DNA of 64,000 bases from Enterobacter soli ATCC BAA-2102 (GTDB lineage Bacteria > Pseudomonadota > Gammaproteobacteria > Enterobacterales > Enterobacteriaceae), in contig NZ_LXES01000040.1 in the NCBI RefSeq assembly GCF_001654845.1, positions 248,001 to 312,000 on the forward strand, given 5' to 3'. Under the pieces are notes generated by a model that worked only from the letters and a program-made list of their open reading frames with translations, ran no database searches and was not told the DNA's origin. A program made the position numbers and the translations under genes. This document shows, piece after piece, positions 1-9,222 of the stretch (position 1 is its first letter; every line of letters begins with the position of its first letter).

Positions 1-1001
1 ACCAGATCCGGGTTAGCGATGTAATCGCGACCAAATGCCACTGCATCAATCAGCCCTTTGCTGATCAGATCTTCTGCTTTCTCTGGTGTATAGGCACCGG
101 CCCCGATAATCACGCCGTGGAAACGGTCGCGCACTTTCTGACGGAAAGCTTCAGTGTACGGCTGACCGCCTGCCCAGTCAGGTTCAGACATATGCAGGTA
201 AGCAATACCGCGTTTTGCCAGCTCTTCAATCAGATACAGGGCATCAGCTTCTTCATTCGCACCGTTATCAACGTTCTGGAAAGAACCAATCGGGGAAACA
301 CGGATACCGATACGGTCGGCGCTCCACTCTTTGCAGACGGCATCAACCACTTCCAGAACCAGACGCGCGCGGTTTTCAACGCTGCCGCCGTACTGGTCAG
401 TACGATGGTTAGAAGACGGCGACAGGAACTGGTGCAGCAAGTAGCCGTGAGCAGAGTGCAGCTCAACCAGGTCGAAACCGGCGTCACGTGCATTGGCAAC
501 GGCCTGACGGAAATCGTTCACGATACCCGGGATCTCGTCCAGCTCCAGCGCACGCGGCATAGAGGTATCGACGCGGATCGCATGACCGTTTTCATCACGC
601 AGCGAGGTACGGGTGTTTGCACTCAGCGCAGAGGCGGAAACCGGAGCCTGGCCGCCAGGCTGGATGCTGCTGTGAGAGATACGACCGGTGTGCCACAGCT
701 GTACGGCGATGCGGCCATCTTCAGCGTGAACGCCGGCGGTGATTTTTTTCCAGGCTGCAATTTGTTCCGGGCTGTGCAGGCCTGGTGCGCCAGCATAACC
801 TTTTGCCTGAGCAGAAATCTGCGTAGCTTCAGAGATGATAAGCCCTGAGCTTGCGCGCTGGCGGTAATATTCACCCATCAGTGGGGTTGGGATGTCACCC
901 GGTTCAATGCTGCGAAGGCGGGTGAGAGGGGCCATGAATACGCGGTTCGGCGCGGTCACGGCACCCACTTTCAGTGGGGTAAATAATTTTTCAGCTGACA
1001 T
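1..1001 (-). CDS. nemA: N-ethylmaleimide reductase NemA (3' end cut by window edge)
   Basis: This is an FMN-dependent old yellow enzyme family reductase that reduces electrophiles such as N-ethylmaleimide, quinones, methylglyoxal-type aldehydes and nitro compounds in the cytoplasm. The frame opens with [15 protein letters not shown] and stays open for 333 codons to the left edge; the E. coli protein has about 365 residues, so only the last 30 or so are missing. Visible family motifs include [10 protein letters not shown] near the N-terminus, [15 protein letters not shown], the [14 protein letters not shown] stretch around residue 185, [10 protein letters not shown] just after it, and [12 protein letters not shown] near the cut. 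It lies downstream of nemR on the same strand and is normally co-transcribed with it, but here a palindromic repeat separates the two. Confidence 0.95.
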   Translation of the reverse strand, partial: MSAEKLFTPLKVGAVTAPNRVFMAPLTRLRSIEPGDIPTPLMGEYYRQRASSGLIISEATQISAQAKGYAGAPGLHSPEQIAAWKKITAGVHAEDGRIAVQLWHTGRISHSSIQPGGQAPVSASALSANTRTSLRDENGHAIRVDTSMPRALELDEIPGIVNDFRQAVANARDAGFDLVELHSAHGYLLHQFLSPSSNHRTDQYGGSVENRARLVLEVVDAVCKEWSADRIGIRVSPIGSFQNVDNGANEEADALYLIEELAKRGIAYLHMSEPDWAGGQPYTEAFRQKVRDRFHGVIIGAGAYTPEKAEDLISKGLIDAVAFGRDYIANPDL

Positions 1002-1055
1002 AGAGACTCCTGAGTAGACCAGTCGACTAGTGATTAGGTAAATAAAAACACCTGC

Positions 1056-1250
1056 TATACCCGTCATACTTCAAGTTGCATGTGCGTTGGCTTCACTCGC
1101 TCACCCCAGTCACTTACTGGTGTAAGCTCCCGGGGATTCACTCCCTTGCCGCGTTACTCGGCCTGTGGCCTCGCCCCTTCGGGGCCAGCGCAAGCACTGT
1201 TCAAAACGCTACACGCGTTTTGTCCTGCAACTCGAATTATTTAGGGTATT
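1056..1250. repeat. Enterobacterial palindromic repeat, about 193 bp, between nemR and nemA
   Basis: The ends are imperfect inverted repeats: ATACCCGTCATACTTCAAG at the left, and the complement of the right end reads ATACCCTAAATAATTCGAG, both running into TTGCA. Between them lie shorter nested hairpins, for example GCCCC-TTC-GGGGC and CAAAACGC-TACAC-GCGTTTTG near 1202-1222. I recognise this as a dispersed non-coding palindromic repeat common in Enterobacter, Serratia and Yersinia (resembling the YPAL/ERIC type), but I cannot assign the family name with certainty. It contains the nemR stop codon and fills the nemR-nemA gap. Confidence 0.75.
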
Positions 1251-1847
1251 TACGCCAGGCGTTGTAATACTGCTTTTCACATGCGCCAGCGCGCTTTCCA
1301 GCGGCACGGCACTGCGAGAAATTTTGGCTTGCAGGTTTGCACCTAACCAGAGCGCATAGAGCACCTGCGCCTGGGTCAGTGGCTCACCGGGGAAGGCCAG
1401 CGTTTTTTCATTACGGCCTTTCTCAAGCGCCTGGGCCAGCAGGGCGATAACGCCGCTGGCACCTTTGTCCATTGCGGCACGCATATCTTCGGAAAGATCG
1501 CACACCTCAGCAGAGAGTTTTACCGTCAGGCATCCGCTGATAATGCCCTGCTGACAGAACTGGGTCAGCGTTTCCTGATAGTAGTTAAGAACACGATCCC
1601 GGTAGTTACCTTCGCCACTGGCAAAGTGGGTGGCAAGGCGCTGATGATAACTGGCATAGTGCCGTTCCAGCATCGCCACGCCAAAGGCTTCTTTGGAGCG
1701 AAAATAGTGGTAGAACGACCCTTTCGGCACCTCAGCGGTTTTTAACAGTTCGCTAAGCCCCATACCGGTAAACCCGCGATGCATACAAAGACGCTCGCCT
1801 GTAGCCAGTAAGTGTTCGCGCGTATCGTGTTCAGTATTTCTGCTCAT
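1209..1847 (-). CDS. nemR: TetR-family electrophile- and HOCl-sensing repressor NemR
   Basis: NemR represses nemR-nemA (and gloA in E. coli) and is released when reactive electrophiles or hypochlorous acid modify its cysteines. The N-terminal TetR helix-turn-helix is clear (GLSELLKTAEVPKGSFYHYF, about residues 31-50), followed by the ligand and dimerisation domain containing GCLTVKLSAEVCDLSEDMR. The protein is 212 residues, about 13 longer than E. coli NemR (199). The extra tail, NTLNNSSCRTKRV, is encoded by the inner end of the palindromic repeat, so the native stop appears to have been replaced by one inside the repeat. The added tail carries one more cysteine, which may matter for a cysteine-based sensor. 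The start is the ATG giving MSRNTEHDTREH. Confidence 0.93.
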   Translation of the reverse strand: MSRNTEHDTREHLLATGERLCMHRGFTGMGLSELLKTAEVPKGSFYHYFRSKEAFGVAMLERHYASYHQRLATHFASGEGNYRDRVLNYYQETLTQFCQQGIISGCLTVKLSAEVCDLSEDMRAAMDKGASGVIALLAQALEKGRNEKTLAFPGEPLTQAQVLYALWLGANLQAKISRSAVPLESALAHVKSSITTPGVNTLNNSSCRTKRV

Positions 1848-1858
1848 GTCGGCACTCT

Positions 1859-1878
1859 AATAGACCAATCGGTCTATT
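1859..1878. promoter_or_regulatory. NemR operator
   Basis: A perfect 20-bp inverted repeat, AATAGACC-AATC-GGTCTATT, lies 11 bp upstream of the nemR start. TAGACC-N4-GGTCTA is the NemR box described in E. coli, so nemR is very probably autorepressed from this site. Confidence 0.9.
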
Positions 1879-1888
1879 GCAAGCAGGT

Positions 1889-3517
1889 TTATTGACGACA
1901 TGCGTTCAGGATATCCAGCTGTTGCTGATAAACCTTTGATTTCACGTTCATCATCCCCAGTACCGTTGAGAATAAATTGTCCTGTGAAACCGCATCTTTT
2001 GCTGCATGGTCGCGCAGGCATTGCTCGTTAACGCCGTAGTTTTTCGCGTAGTCGGGAGAGAGCCAGAACATAAACGGAATATGCGTTTGTTGTTCAGGAG
2101 CCAGCATGTACGGTGTGCCGTGCAGGTAGATACCGCTTTCGCCCAGCGATTCACCGTGATCCGACAGGTAAATCAGCGCCGTGTTCATGCTGCCCTGGCG
2201 GGCTTTCAGGGTATCGATAGTCTTGCTCACGATACTGTCGGTATAAAGGATGGTGTTGTCATAGGTGTTGATCAGCGCCTGATGATCGCAATCCTGAATC
2301 TCGTTGGTATCGCAGGTTGGCGTGAACTTGCGGAAGTTATCCGGGTAACGGCGATAGTACGCCGGGCCGTGACTGCCCATCAGGTGAATGACCAGAACCG
2401 TGTCCTGCTTCAGGCCGTCCAGCACGTTATCCAGACGATAGAAATTAACGTCATCAATACAGGATTTGTCTTTGCAGAACTGGTCCAGCTTCCACTGAGT
2501 CATGTCCGTATGTGGGATACGGTCACAAGCCCCTTTGCAGCCACCATCGTTATCGCGCCACAACAGGTTGATACCCGCGTGTCCCAGCACGTCGAGCAAC
2601 CCTTCCTGGTGGCGGGCGAGGTCAGCGTCGTATTTTTTACGCGTCATGCCTGAGAACATGCAAGGAACGGAGACCGCGGTTTCTGTCCCGCAGGAAGATG
2701 CCTGAGGGAAATTGATAATATTCTGCTTTTTCAGCTCAGGGTTGGTTTCACGGTCATAGCCGTTAAGCGAGTAGTTCGCTGCGCGGGACGCTTCACCGAC
2801 CAACAGTACCAGCACTGTTTTTTTCTGCTGCCCGGCAATCACCGGGCCTTTTTGGGCATCTTCACCAATACGTACCAGCGTCTGATCGCCTGCAAACCAG
2901 CGGGTTTTGCTGTATTTCATGATCGCGCTGACGTAGTTGGCAGGGGTCACCATCTTGACGATGCTTTTGTTGTTACGGAACAGCGAGGCGTAATCTTTAT
3001 AGAACACGGAGGCGACCAGAATGATCACCAGCAGCGCGCCGAGCATCGCGGCAATACGCGTCAGCAGCGCGTACCACCATTTGCCGGTGCGTATGCGCGT
3101 CAGGGCTAACACCACGGATGGAATAAGACCGGCGATGACAATCCAGATGATCATCTGCGGTGTCACCAGGGCGGTCGCTTCCTGGGAGTTGGTTTCGAAC
3201 ACGTTAACAATCATGTTCTGATCGATAACCGCGCCGTAGGTATACATAAAATAGGTGGCTGCGGCGCATCCCATGGTTAACAGGATAAGCAGCGGCTTAC
3301 GGATAAAGGGGATATTGAGAATGCTAAAAACAATGACCCAACCGCAAAACAGCACCAGCGGAACGGACGCTGCGAAGAGCATATCATGCAGTTGTGCAGG
3401 GGCAATGATAGCCCAGCTGCGCTGGATGAAAAGTGCATTCAGCGCGGTAAAAAAGAGGGCACAACCCAGAGTAAATTTAATGTCGTTACATTGTAACTTT
3501 TTAATAAACCACATCAT
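1889..3517 (-). CDS. eptA: EptA-type lipid A phosphoethanolamine transferase
   Basis: This inner-membrane enzyme transfers phosphoethanolamine from phosphatidylethanolamine to lipid A on the periplasmic face, lowering surface charge and polymyxin sensitivity. From the double ATG (MMWFIKKL) it has 542 residues, the usual length. About five N-terminal membrane helices lie in residues 15-175, followed by a sulfatase-fold periplasmic domain. Catalytic features are in place: Glu242 (VGEASRAANYS), the nucleophile Thr280 (SCGTETAVSVPCMFS), and Asp453-His454 (YLSDHGESLGE), plus paired cysteines. The open frame runs 58 codons further upstream, but that stretch lacks family character and runs back through ydhL. 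It is a chromosomal EptA-like protein rather than MCR-9 by its N-terminus. In K-12, nemR and ydhL are neighbours, so this gene is extra at this locus. Confidence 0.88.
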   Translation of the reverse strand: MMWFIKKLQCNDIKFTLGCALFFTALNALFIQRSWAIIAPAQLHDMLFAASVPLVLFCGWVIVFSILNIPFIRKPLLILLTMGCAAATYFMYTYGAVIDQNMIVNVFETNSQEATALVTPQMIIWIVIAGLIPSVVLALTRIRTGKWWYALLTRIAAMLGALLVIILVASVFYKDYASLFRNNKSIVKMVTPANYVSAIMKYSKTRWFAGDQTLVRIGEDAQKGPVIAGQQKKTVLVLLVGEASRAANYSLNGYDRETNPELKKQNIINFPQASSCGTETAVSVPCMFSGMTRKKYDADLARHQEGLLDVLGHAGINLLWRDNDGGCKGACDRIPHTDMTQWKLDQFCKDKSCIDDVNFYRLDNVLDGLKQDTVLVIHLMGSHGPAYYRRYPDNFRKFTPTCDTNEIQDCDHQALINTYDNTILYTDSIVSKTIDTLKARQGSMNTALIYLSDHGESLGESGIYLHGTPYMLAPEQQTHIPFMFWLSPDYAKNYGVNEQCLRDHAAKDAVSQDNLFSTVLGMMNVKSKVYQQQLDILNACRQ

Positions 3518-3662
3518 TAACAAACCATTCTTTATCGTGATGCGGCGAGTATAGGGAGAGAAGATTAGTGAAACCTTAATGCCATATTTCTGTGGTAAAG
3601 CCCTTGCATGAGCGGCATTTAACGTCTTCACTGTAGGTGATAATCGGTTTCTGGAGGTGTGT

Positions 3663-3902
3663 GTGGCAGAGCAACTGGAGTTTTTCCCCATCCAGAGCCC
3701 GTGCCGGGGAATTTGTCAGGTGGATGAGCGCGGATATTGCCGTGGGTGTATGCGTACCCGCGACGAGCGTTTCAACTGGCAAAATTTTAGCGACACGCAA
3801 AAACAGGACATCCTGCGCCTGTGTCGGCAGCGTTTGCTGCGCAAAATACGCGCAAACAAAGCAGGCGAAACCGAAGAACCGCAGCAACCTTCACTTTTTT
3901 AG
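3663..3902 (+). CDS. ydhL: DUF1289 small cysteine-rich protein YdhL
   Basis: This is a 79-residue protein of the DUF1289 family, whose role is not established. It carries the family cysteine pattern SPCRGICQVDERGYCRGCMRTRDE, which suggests metal binding. The GTG at 3663 was chosen because GGAGG ends five bases before it and the resulting 79 residues equal the E. coli protein; the in-frame GTG at 3657 overlaps that Shine-Dalgarno. The arginine-rich second half (LCRQRLLRKIRANK) ends with QQPSLF. It is divergent from the eptA-like gene and is followed closely by ydhF. Confidence 0.88.
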   Translation: MAEQLEFFPIQSPCRGICQVDERGYCRGCMRTRDERFNWQNFSDTQKQDILRLCRQRLLRKIRANKAGETEEPQQPSLF

Positions 3903-3950
3903 CAGCGTAATTGCGTATACTCATGACATTACTTCCTTGAGGAAATTGTT

Positions 3951-4847
3951 ATGGTTCAGCGTATTACCCTTGCACCCCAGGGCCCGGAGTTTTCCCGTTT
4001 TGTGATGGGTTACTGGCGGCTGATGGACTGGAATATGTCCCCTGTTCAGCTCGCGAGCTTCATTGAAGAGCATCTCGATTTAGGGATCACCACCGTCGAT
4101 CATGCCGATATCTATGGCGGCTACCTGTGTGAAGCCGCGTTTGGTGAGGCACTTAAGCTGGTTCCGGCGCTTCGCTCGCGTATGGAGATTGTCACGAAAT
4201 GCGGCATCGCCACCACGGCTAAACCTGAGCACGCGCTTGGTCACTACATCACTGACCGTGACCATATCGTAAAAAGCGCAGAGCAATCACTGGTTAATCT
4301 GGCAACTGACCATATTGATTTGCTGCTGATCCATCGCCCGGATCCACTGATGGATGCTGATGAAGTGGCGGAGGCTTTCCTGAATCTGCACCAGAGCGGC
4401 AAAGTCCGTCATTTCGGGGTATCGAACTTTACCCCTGCGCAGTTCGCCTTACTTCAGTCACGCCTGCCATTTACGCTGGCCACTAACCAGGTCGAGATTT
4501 CACCTGTTCACCAGCCGCTGCTGCTGGACGGTACGCTCGATCAATTGCAACAGCTGCGCATCCGCCCGATGGCGTGGTCGTGCCTGGGCGGCGGGCGTCT
4601 GTTTAATGATGATGCCTTCCAGCCATTGCGTGATGAACTGAGCACCATCGCACAGGAGCTGAATGCGGAAAGCATTGAGCAGGTCGTGTACGCGTGGATC
4701 ATGCGTCTGCCGTCAAAACCGCTGCCGATTATTGGTTCTGGCAAAATTGAACGTGTGCGCGCGGCGATTGCCGCTGAAGCGCTGGAAATGACACGCCAGC
4801 AGTGGTTCCGTATCCGTAAAGCGGCACTGGGTTACGACGTCCCGTAA
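3951..4847 (+). CDS. ydhF: Aldo/keto reductase family oxidoreductase YdhF
   Basis: This 298-residue cytoplasmic protein belongs to the aldo/keto reductase superfamily of NAD(P)H-dependent TIM-barrel enzymes; its physiological substrate is unknown. The family signature is readable: DHADIYGGYLCEAAFGEAL supplies the catalytic Asp and Tyr of the tetrad, VTKCGI the Lys, and DLLLIHRPDPLM the His. GVSNFTPAQFALL and the C-terminal cofactor loop PLPIIGSGKIERVRAA follow. Length and order (ydhL-ydhF-sodC) match E. coli. A Shine-Dalgarno-like GAGG lies about nine bases before the ATG. Confidence 0.93.
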   Translation: MVQRITLAPQGPEFSRFVMGYWRLMDWNMSPVQLASFIEEHLDLGITTVDHADIYGGYLCEAAFGEALKLVPALRSRMEIVTKCGIATTAKPEHALGHYITDRDHIVKSAEQSLVNLATDHIDLLLIHRPDPLMDADEVAEAFLNLHQSGKVRHFGVSNFTPAQFALLQSRLPFTLATNQVEISPVHQPLLLDGTLDQLQQLRIRPMAWSCLGGGRLFNDDAFQPLRDELSTIAQELNAESIEQVVYAWIMRLPSKPLPIIGSGKIERVRAAIAAEALEMTRQQWFRIRKAALGYDVP

Positions 4848-4926
4848 TCCGCTAAAAAGTGACCTCCCGGTGAAAATGCTGCCTCTGGTATAGACTTAAG
4901 GGGCAAAAAGAAACCCAGGAGGTCAC

Positions 4927-5445
4927 ATGAAGCGTTTTGCTCTGGCACTCGTGACACTAGCAGTATGCGCAGGGGCGCAGGCTGCCAGTGACGAAGTAGA
5001 AATGAACCTCGTTTCTCCACTTGGTGTAGGCCAGTCCGTCGGAACAGTAAAAATCACTGAAACCGACAAAGGGCTGGAGTTTGCTCCTCATCTCAACTCC
5101 CTTCCACCCGGCGAGCATGGTTTTCATGTTCATACCAACGGTAGCTGTCAGCCCGCCCTGAAAGAGGGGAAAGCCTCGGCGGCAGAAGCCGCAGGTGGCC
5201 ACCTTGATCCTGAACATTACGGTAAGCACGAAGGGCCGAACGGCATGGGGCACCTGGGCGATCTGCCCGTGCTGGTGGTAGACAAAGATGGCAAAGCCAC
5301 GACGCCAGTCATTGCGCCGCGGCTCAAAAAATTGGATGAAATCAAAGGCCGGGCGCTGATGATCCACGTGGGCGGCGATAACATGTCCGACAAGCCTAAA
5401 CCTCTGGGCGGTGGCGGTGCACGTTATGCCTGTGGCGTGATGTGA
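4927..5445 (+). CDS. sodC: Periplasmic Cu/Zn superoxide dismutase SodC
   Basis: SodC dismutates superoxide to hydrogen peroxide and oxygen in the periplasm. A typical signal peptide ([20 protein letters not shown]) precedes a 152-residue mature domain. Copper/zinc ligand motifs are present: [36 protein letters not shown] (histidines and Asp of the metal site) and [10 protein letters not shown]. The paired cysteines (Cys in TNGSC and in ARYACGVM) form the family disulfide. The total of 172 residues matches the E. coli protein (173). AGGAGG precedes the start. Its 3' end overlaps that of ydhK by 22 bp on the opposite strand. Confidence 0.95.
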   Translation: MKRFALALVTLAVCAGAQAASDEVEMNLVSPLGVGQSVGTVKITETDKGLEFAPHLNSLPPGEHGFHVHTNGSCQPALKEGKASAAEAAGGHLDPEHYGKHEGPNGMGHLGDLPVLVVDKDGKATTPVIAPRLKKLDEIKGRALMIHVGGDNMSDKPKPLGGGGARYACGVM

Positions 5446-7457
5446 TCGCCAATGGTGCCCGGTGGCGGGGCCTGTTCCAGCTGCGACAGCGAACAGTGCA
5501 GCCGCCAGATTATTGAGGCTAAATCGCGCGCGGCCGGGAGATGGTGGCGCGCGAGGGTGTTGCAAATACGCTGAAGCTCAACGAGCGTGGCTTCCAGCGG
5601 GCGCTGCTGAACACCGCGTTCACTCATCACATCGCGCAGTAACGCGATACAGATATCCCGAACCTGCGCCAGCGGATCAGACCGGGTTTCCCAGGCACGC
5701 AGCTGCCACACCACATGTGAACAGTTAAGCAATACCACGCCCCAGCGCAGCAGCCAGCGGCGCGCGAGAACATCCTGACTGTTATTCAGCTGACTCACGT
5801 GATGATACACAAGGGATTCATACTCGCTTTCACGCAGATGGGGCTTACGGCTGAGCTGATCGACAAATCCCCGGCGAAGCTCGCGAATATGACGCCGACT
5901 TTTGCGCGCATCAGAGCCCGGGCGGAGCACCGCAAACGCCAGCCAGGTTAACGCCACACCAAGGATTTTTGCCAGGTTGTCGTTGAGGAAGTTAGCAAAA
6001 TCATAAACGGGTGGGTTGGTGACCGCGATAAACGATCCCATAAAAACGATAAGCTGCCCCCAGAGCCCGGCGAGTTTTGGCATTTGTAGCTTCAGCAGCT
6101 GCATGGTGGTGAGCAGAGGGAAAAGAAACAGCAGGAACTGCCACAGATCCGTGATTTGCACCATCAGGCCAAACATCACCACAAAACTGAACAGTGACAG
6201 CAGTATCAGCGTACGCAGCAACAGCGTCAGGGAGTTAAAGGGTGAAGGGGAAACCGAGTACAGTACGCTGCTAATGGCGGCGAGGGTCAACGCGGCGGAG
6301 GTGCTGTCCCACTGGGTTGCGATGCCCCATGTGCCCACCAGGGTAAGCGCGCAGAACGTACGAAAACCGCTCCACAGCGCCTCCATGTTATCGGTATGCC
6401 GCGCCAGCGCAGGACTTTGCGGGACAGAAAACTCCGTAATGGGCGTGGCATTTTCTACGGCGCGGATCCAACGGCTGCTCAGCAGGTAAAGCCGACAAAA
6501 ATAGCGCAGCCGCTGCCAGAACGCCCGGTGGCGATAGTCATATTCATCCACCGGTGCCAGCGGTGCAATAATGCGGGCCACGCTATAGAAGTCGGCCGTG
6601 GGTCGCGCAAGCTCGACCAGCAGCGCTTCAATGATTTCACGGGTGTTTTCCGGCGGATTGGGCCAGTTAAGCAACATCCGGCGCAGGCTGGAAATGGCGC
6701 TGGTCATACGCAGTTGTTGATGCAGCAGATAGTTAAGCAACGCGTTCTGCCTGCGGAAACGATAGTGGCTCCAGAACGCCTGGATACGCAGTAAATTCAT
6801 GGTCAGGATCTGGCCGATGACTTTTTCGTGCGCAAGGCGAATTTCGTCGTTGGTGTCGGGCTGCCAGAGAAGACTTGCGTGTTCCAGTAAGCGGGTATGC
6901 ATGGCTTTTAATGCGGCGATCAGCGCTGTGCCATCCGATGTGCTGGGCAGGATCATCATCATGACCCCGCCGCACAGAATACCGATAATGACTTCACACA
7001 CGCGCGCCTGGGCGATATCCCACAGTTCGGTAGTGTCCAGGACGTTAATCACCGGGAAGGCGATAATGGCGGCGGTATAACCTGCCAGCTGAAATGCGTA
7101 GGCCACGTTATTGGTAAAATGCGCGCAGGCCCAGGTACAAAAGCCCAGCCATGTTGCCATGCTCAGTAAAAACAGCCAGGGATCGTTAAGAGTATGGCCG
7201 GCGATGATCAACGCAGCGGTAGCGCCGAGCAGACTGCCCGCCACGCGTCCCAGACTTTTACTGATAACACCGCCAACGGTGGGGAAGCTCACCACCGCCG
7301 CAGAGGTCATCGCCCAGTAGGGCTCGTCCAGGTTCAGATAGTAGGCCACCATGAGCGCAAGACACATGGCAATGCCGTTACGCAGTGCATAACGCCACTG
7401 CGGGCGGGTTGCTTTTATCCAGGGAGTGTTACGCCAGGAGAAAGCGGAGAGGTTCAT
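5424..7457 (-). CDS. ydhK: FUSC/AaeB-type inner-membrane efflux protein YdhK
   Basis: This 677-residue protein is the inner-membrane pump of an aromatic-acid-exporter-like (PET/FUSC family) system. It shows the family pattern of two repeated halves: an N-terminal cluster of about six helices ([20 protein letters not shown] and following), a cytoplasmic arginine-rich region, and a second cluster from about residue 370 ([19 protein letters not shown]). It ends in another cytoplasmic segment. The substrate is unknown. It begins one base from the end of ydhJ, its likely membrane-fusion partner, and is the last gene of ydhIJK. Confidence 0.92.
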   Translation of the reverse strand: MNLSAFSWRNTPWIKATRPQWRYALRNGIAMCLALMVAYYLNLDEPYWAMTSAAVVSFPTVGGVISKSLGRVAGSLLGATAALIIAGHTLNDPWLFLLSMATWLGFCTWACAHFTNNVAYAFQLAGYTAAIIAFPVINVLDTTELWDIAQARVCEVIIGILCGGVMMMILPSTSDGTALIAALKAMHTRLLEHASLLWQPDTNDEIRLAHEKVIGQILTMNLLRIQAFWSHYRFRRQNALLNYLLHQQLRMTSAISSLRRMLLNWPNPPENTREIIEALLVELARPTADFYSVARIIAPLAPVDEYDYRHRAFWQRLRYFCRLYLLSSRWIRAVENATPITEFSVPQSPALARHTDNMEALWSGFRTFCALTLVGTWGIATQWDSTSAALTLAAISSVLYSVSPSPFNSLTLLLRTLILLSLFSFVVMFGLMVQITDLWQFLLFLFPLLTTMQLLKLQMPKLAGLWGQLIVFMGSFIAVTNPPVYDFANFLNDNLAKILGVALTWLAFAVLRPGSDARKSRRHIRELRRGFVDQLSRKPHLRESEYESLVYHHVSQLNNSQDVLARRWLLRWGVVLLNCSHVVWQLRAWETRSDPLAQVRDICIALLRDVMSERGVQQRPLEATLVELQRICNTLARHHLPAARDLASIIWRLHCSLSQLEQAPPPGTIGDHITPQA

Positions 7458-8317
7458 TAACGTGTTCCGACAGTGACGGTACAGGTTGTGCCTGAAACCA
7501 GCGTGATGTCTTGCGGCAGGTTGTCAAACTCCACGCGAACCGGAACGCGCTGGGCAAGACGCACCCAGGGCACGTTCGGTTTGATATCCGGAACCAGGCC
7601 GGAATCTGTCTCGACGCTTTGATCGTAAATGGCCCGGCCAATGCTTGATACGTGACCCTGTAACGTTTGTGAGCCGCTGTACAGTGTTATCCGCGCCGGC
7701 GCACCTTCCTGAATATGGCGCAGCTTCGTCTCTTCAAAATAACCGACAACATAGAATGAGTGGCTGTCTACCAGCGCAAACACCGGCTGCCCCGTGGTGG
7801 CATAATTCCCCACGCGCGTGGAGAGGTTCGTTACCCATCCATCAACCGGAGATGTCACCACCGTTTGCGTCAGCTGCCACTGGGCCTGCTTGAGCGTCGC
7901 TTCGGCGACATCGACGCTTGCCTGCATGGCTTTCACATTAATGTTGGCGGTGTCTAAATCTTCCGCAGAGATATAATTTTGCGATAAATGGCGGCGACGG
8001 TTGGCTTCGTTGTTGGCTTTTGCCAGGTCAGACTGCGCTTTGGCAAGCTGCGCCTGTGCATTCAGGATAGCGATGTGGTAGGGCGTCTCGTCAATACGGA
8101 ACAGCACATCGCCTTTTTTAACAAACTGGTTATCTTTAACAAGAAGCGTCGTGATACTGCCTGAGACCTGCGGGGTGATATTGACCTGCTCAGCGCGAAT
8201 TTTACCGTCGCGCGTCCACGGGGACTGCATGTAGTAGGTCCACATCCACCAACCGGCAACCAGTGCCAGGGCCAGAACCAAAAGAGTGGAAAAGTATTTT
8301 AGTGTTTTCAGGGACAT
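7457..8317 (-). CDS. ydhJ: Membrane-fusion (periplasmic adaptor) protein YdhJ
   Basis: YdhJ is a HlyD/AaeA-like periplasmic adaptor that would link the YdhK pump to an outer-membrane channel. From the ATG giving [10 protein letters not shown] it has 286 residues, as in E. coli. Residues about 10-30 form one membrane anchor. The lipoyl half-domains flank a coiled-coil hairpin: [29 protein letters not shown] before and [27 protein letters not shown] after, with the helical part [21 protein letters not shown] between. The frame is open 12 codons further upstream, into the ydhI coding end. It sits between ydhI and ydhK and overlaps ydhK by one base. Confidence 0.92.
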   Translation of the reverse strand: MSLKTLKYFSTLLVLALALVAGWWMWTYYMQSPWTRDGKIRAEQVNITPQVSGSITTLLVKDNQFVKKGDVLFRIDETPYHIAILNAQAQLAKAQSDLAKANNEANRRRHLSQNYISAEDLDTANINVKAMQASVDVAEATLKQAQWQLTQTVVTSPVDGWVTNLSTRVGNYATTGQPVFALVDSHSFYVVGYFEETKLRHIQEGAPARITLYSGSQTLQGHVSSIGRAIYDQSVETDSGLVPDIKPNVPWVRLAQRVPVRVEFDNLPQDITLVSGTTCTVTVGTR

Positions 8318-8319
8318 AT

Positions 8320-8556
8320 TCACCACACAATCAACACGGCAAGGCCAAGACATACGGAAAGAGCAAACAGGGAGAGATCCATCAACATCGGGTGCCAGAT
8401 TTCACCGGAATACATCCAGTCTCGCAGCAGGCGGTGTACAACAAGCCAGATTAAAAAACCGACAAAAACGGCTTTAAAAAGAGGAGGAAAAAAGACTGAT
8501 GCACCGACAATCAAGTCCTGGAGGGGTAACCCCGCGGAGCTGTAAGAAAACTTCAC
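8320..8556 (-). CDS. ydhI: DUF1656 small membrane protein YdhI
   Basis: This 78-residue inner-membrane protein of the DUF1656 family is the small companion encoded in front of many AaeA/AaeB-type pumps; its exact function is unknown. It has two hydrophobic helices (around residues 12-35 and 55-76) separated by [17 protein letters not shown] chose the GTG at 8556 because AAGGA lies about nine bases upstream and the length then equals that of E. coli YdhI; the open frame extends 16 codons further. It heads the ydhIJK operon and is divergent from slyA. Confidence 0.88.
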   Translation of the reverse strand: MKFSYSSAGLPLQDLIVGASVFFPPLFKAVFVGFLIWLVVHRLLRDWMYSGEIWHPMLMDLSLFALSVCLGLAVLIVW

Positions 8557-8721
8557 GAGCAGAGATCCTTTGCAGTTGAAAGGGTGGCCACAGTGGCCAG
8601 TCATTACACGATGAGGCGTTAGTATTCAGTGTAAATCATACTTTCAACATCGCTGAATGCAGTATTGCATTTGTTTTGGCAATATAAATGCTGCACACTA
8701 TTCTAAAATCAGTAGAATAAC

Positions 8722-8733
8722 TTAGCAAGCTAA
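8722..8733. promoter_or_regulatory. SlyA binding site
   Basis: TTAGCAAGCTAA is a perfect 12-bp palindrome identical to the published SlyA consensus. It ends 16 bp before the slyA start codon, where it would block slyA expression (autorepression), and lies in the slyA-ydhI divergent region. Confidence 0.9.
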
Positions 8734-8749
8734 TTATAAGGAGATGAAA

Positions 8750-9184
8750 TTGGAATCGCCATTAGGTTCTGATCTGGCAAGGTTAGTACGCGTCTGGCGT
8801 GCTCTGATTGACCATCGCCTGAAACCTCTGGAATTGACACAGACGCATTGGGTCACGCTGCATAACATTCATCAGCTGCCACCCGAACAGTCGCAAATTC
8901 AACTGGCCAAAGCGATTGGTATTGAGCAACCGTCGTTGGTACGAACGTTAGATCAGCTGGAGGAAAAAGGGCTGATCTCACGGCAGACCTGCGCCAGTGA
9001 CCGTCGTGCCAAGCGGATTAAACTCACTGAAAAAGCAGCGCCAATCATTGATGAGATGGAAGCTGTGATCAGCAAAACGCGAGGGGAGATCCTGTCCGGG
9101 ATTTCTCCGGCGGAACTTGAGATGCTTATTAGTCTCATTGCTCGTCTTGAGCAGAACATCAGTGAGTTGCAGTCCCGCGACTGA
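8750..9184 (+). CDS. slyA: MarR-family transcriptional regulator SlyA
   Basis: SlyA is a dimeric winged-helix regulator that counters H-NS silencing and controls envelope and virulence genes in enterobacteria. The winged-helix region is visible from [20 protein letters not shown] through [20 protein letters not shown] to [19 protein letters not shown]. The TTG at 8750 was taken as start: AAGGAG ends six bases before it, whereas the in-frame ATG at 8744 touches the Shine-Dalgarno directly. TTG gives the 144 residues known for SlyA. A strong terminator follows. The next gene is a diguanylate cyclase gene rather than slyB. Confidence 0.95.
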   Translation: MESPLGSDLARLVRVWRALIDHRLKPLELTQTHWVTLHNIHQLPPEQSQIQLAKAIGIEQPSLVRTLDQLEEKGLISRQTCASDRRAKRIKLTEKAAPIIDEMEAVISKTRGEILSGISPAELEMLISLIARLEQNISELQSRD

Positions 9185-9190
9185 TAACAT

Positions 9191-9222
9191 AAAAAAGCCT
9201 TGCATCAGCAAGGCTTTTTTTT
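9191..9222. terminator. Bidirectional terminator between slyA and the diguanylate cyclase gene
   Basis: AAAAAAGCCTTGC-ATCA-GCAAGGCTTTTTTTT is a 9-bp GC-rich stem plus an A/T extension with a U-run on either strand. It ends slyA and also overlaps the stop codon of the opposing gene. Confidence 0.9.

Noticed and set aside
1076..1359. Short plus-strand frames in and beside the palindromic repeat
   Set aside because: They read through a non-coding palindrome and the antisense of nemR.
1889..3517. Calling the phosphoethanolamine transferase an acquired MCR (for example MCR-9)
   Set aside because: The N-terminal half does not read like MCR-9 and no IS or transfer context is nearby; a chromosomal EptA is the simpler reading.
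8744..8749. ATG at 8744 as the slyA start
   Set aside because: It abuts the AAGGAG Shine-Dalgarno with no spacing; the TTG at 8750 has correct spacing and gives the known SlyA length.
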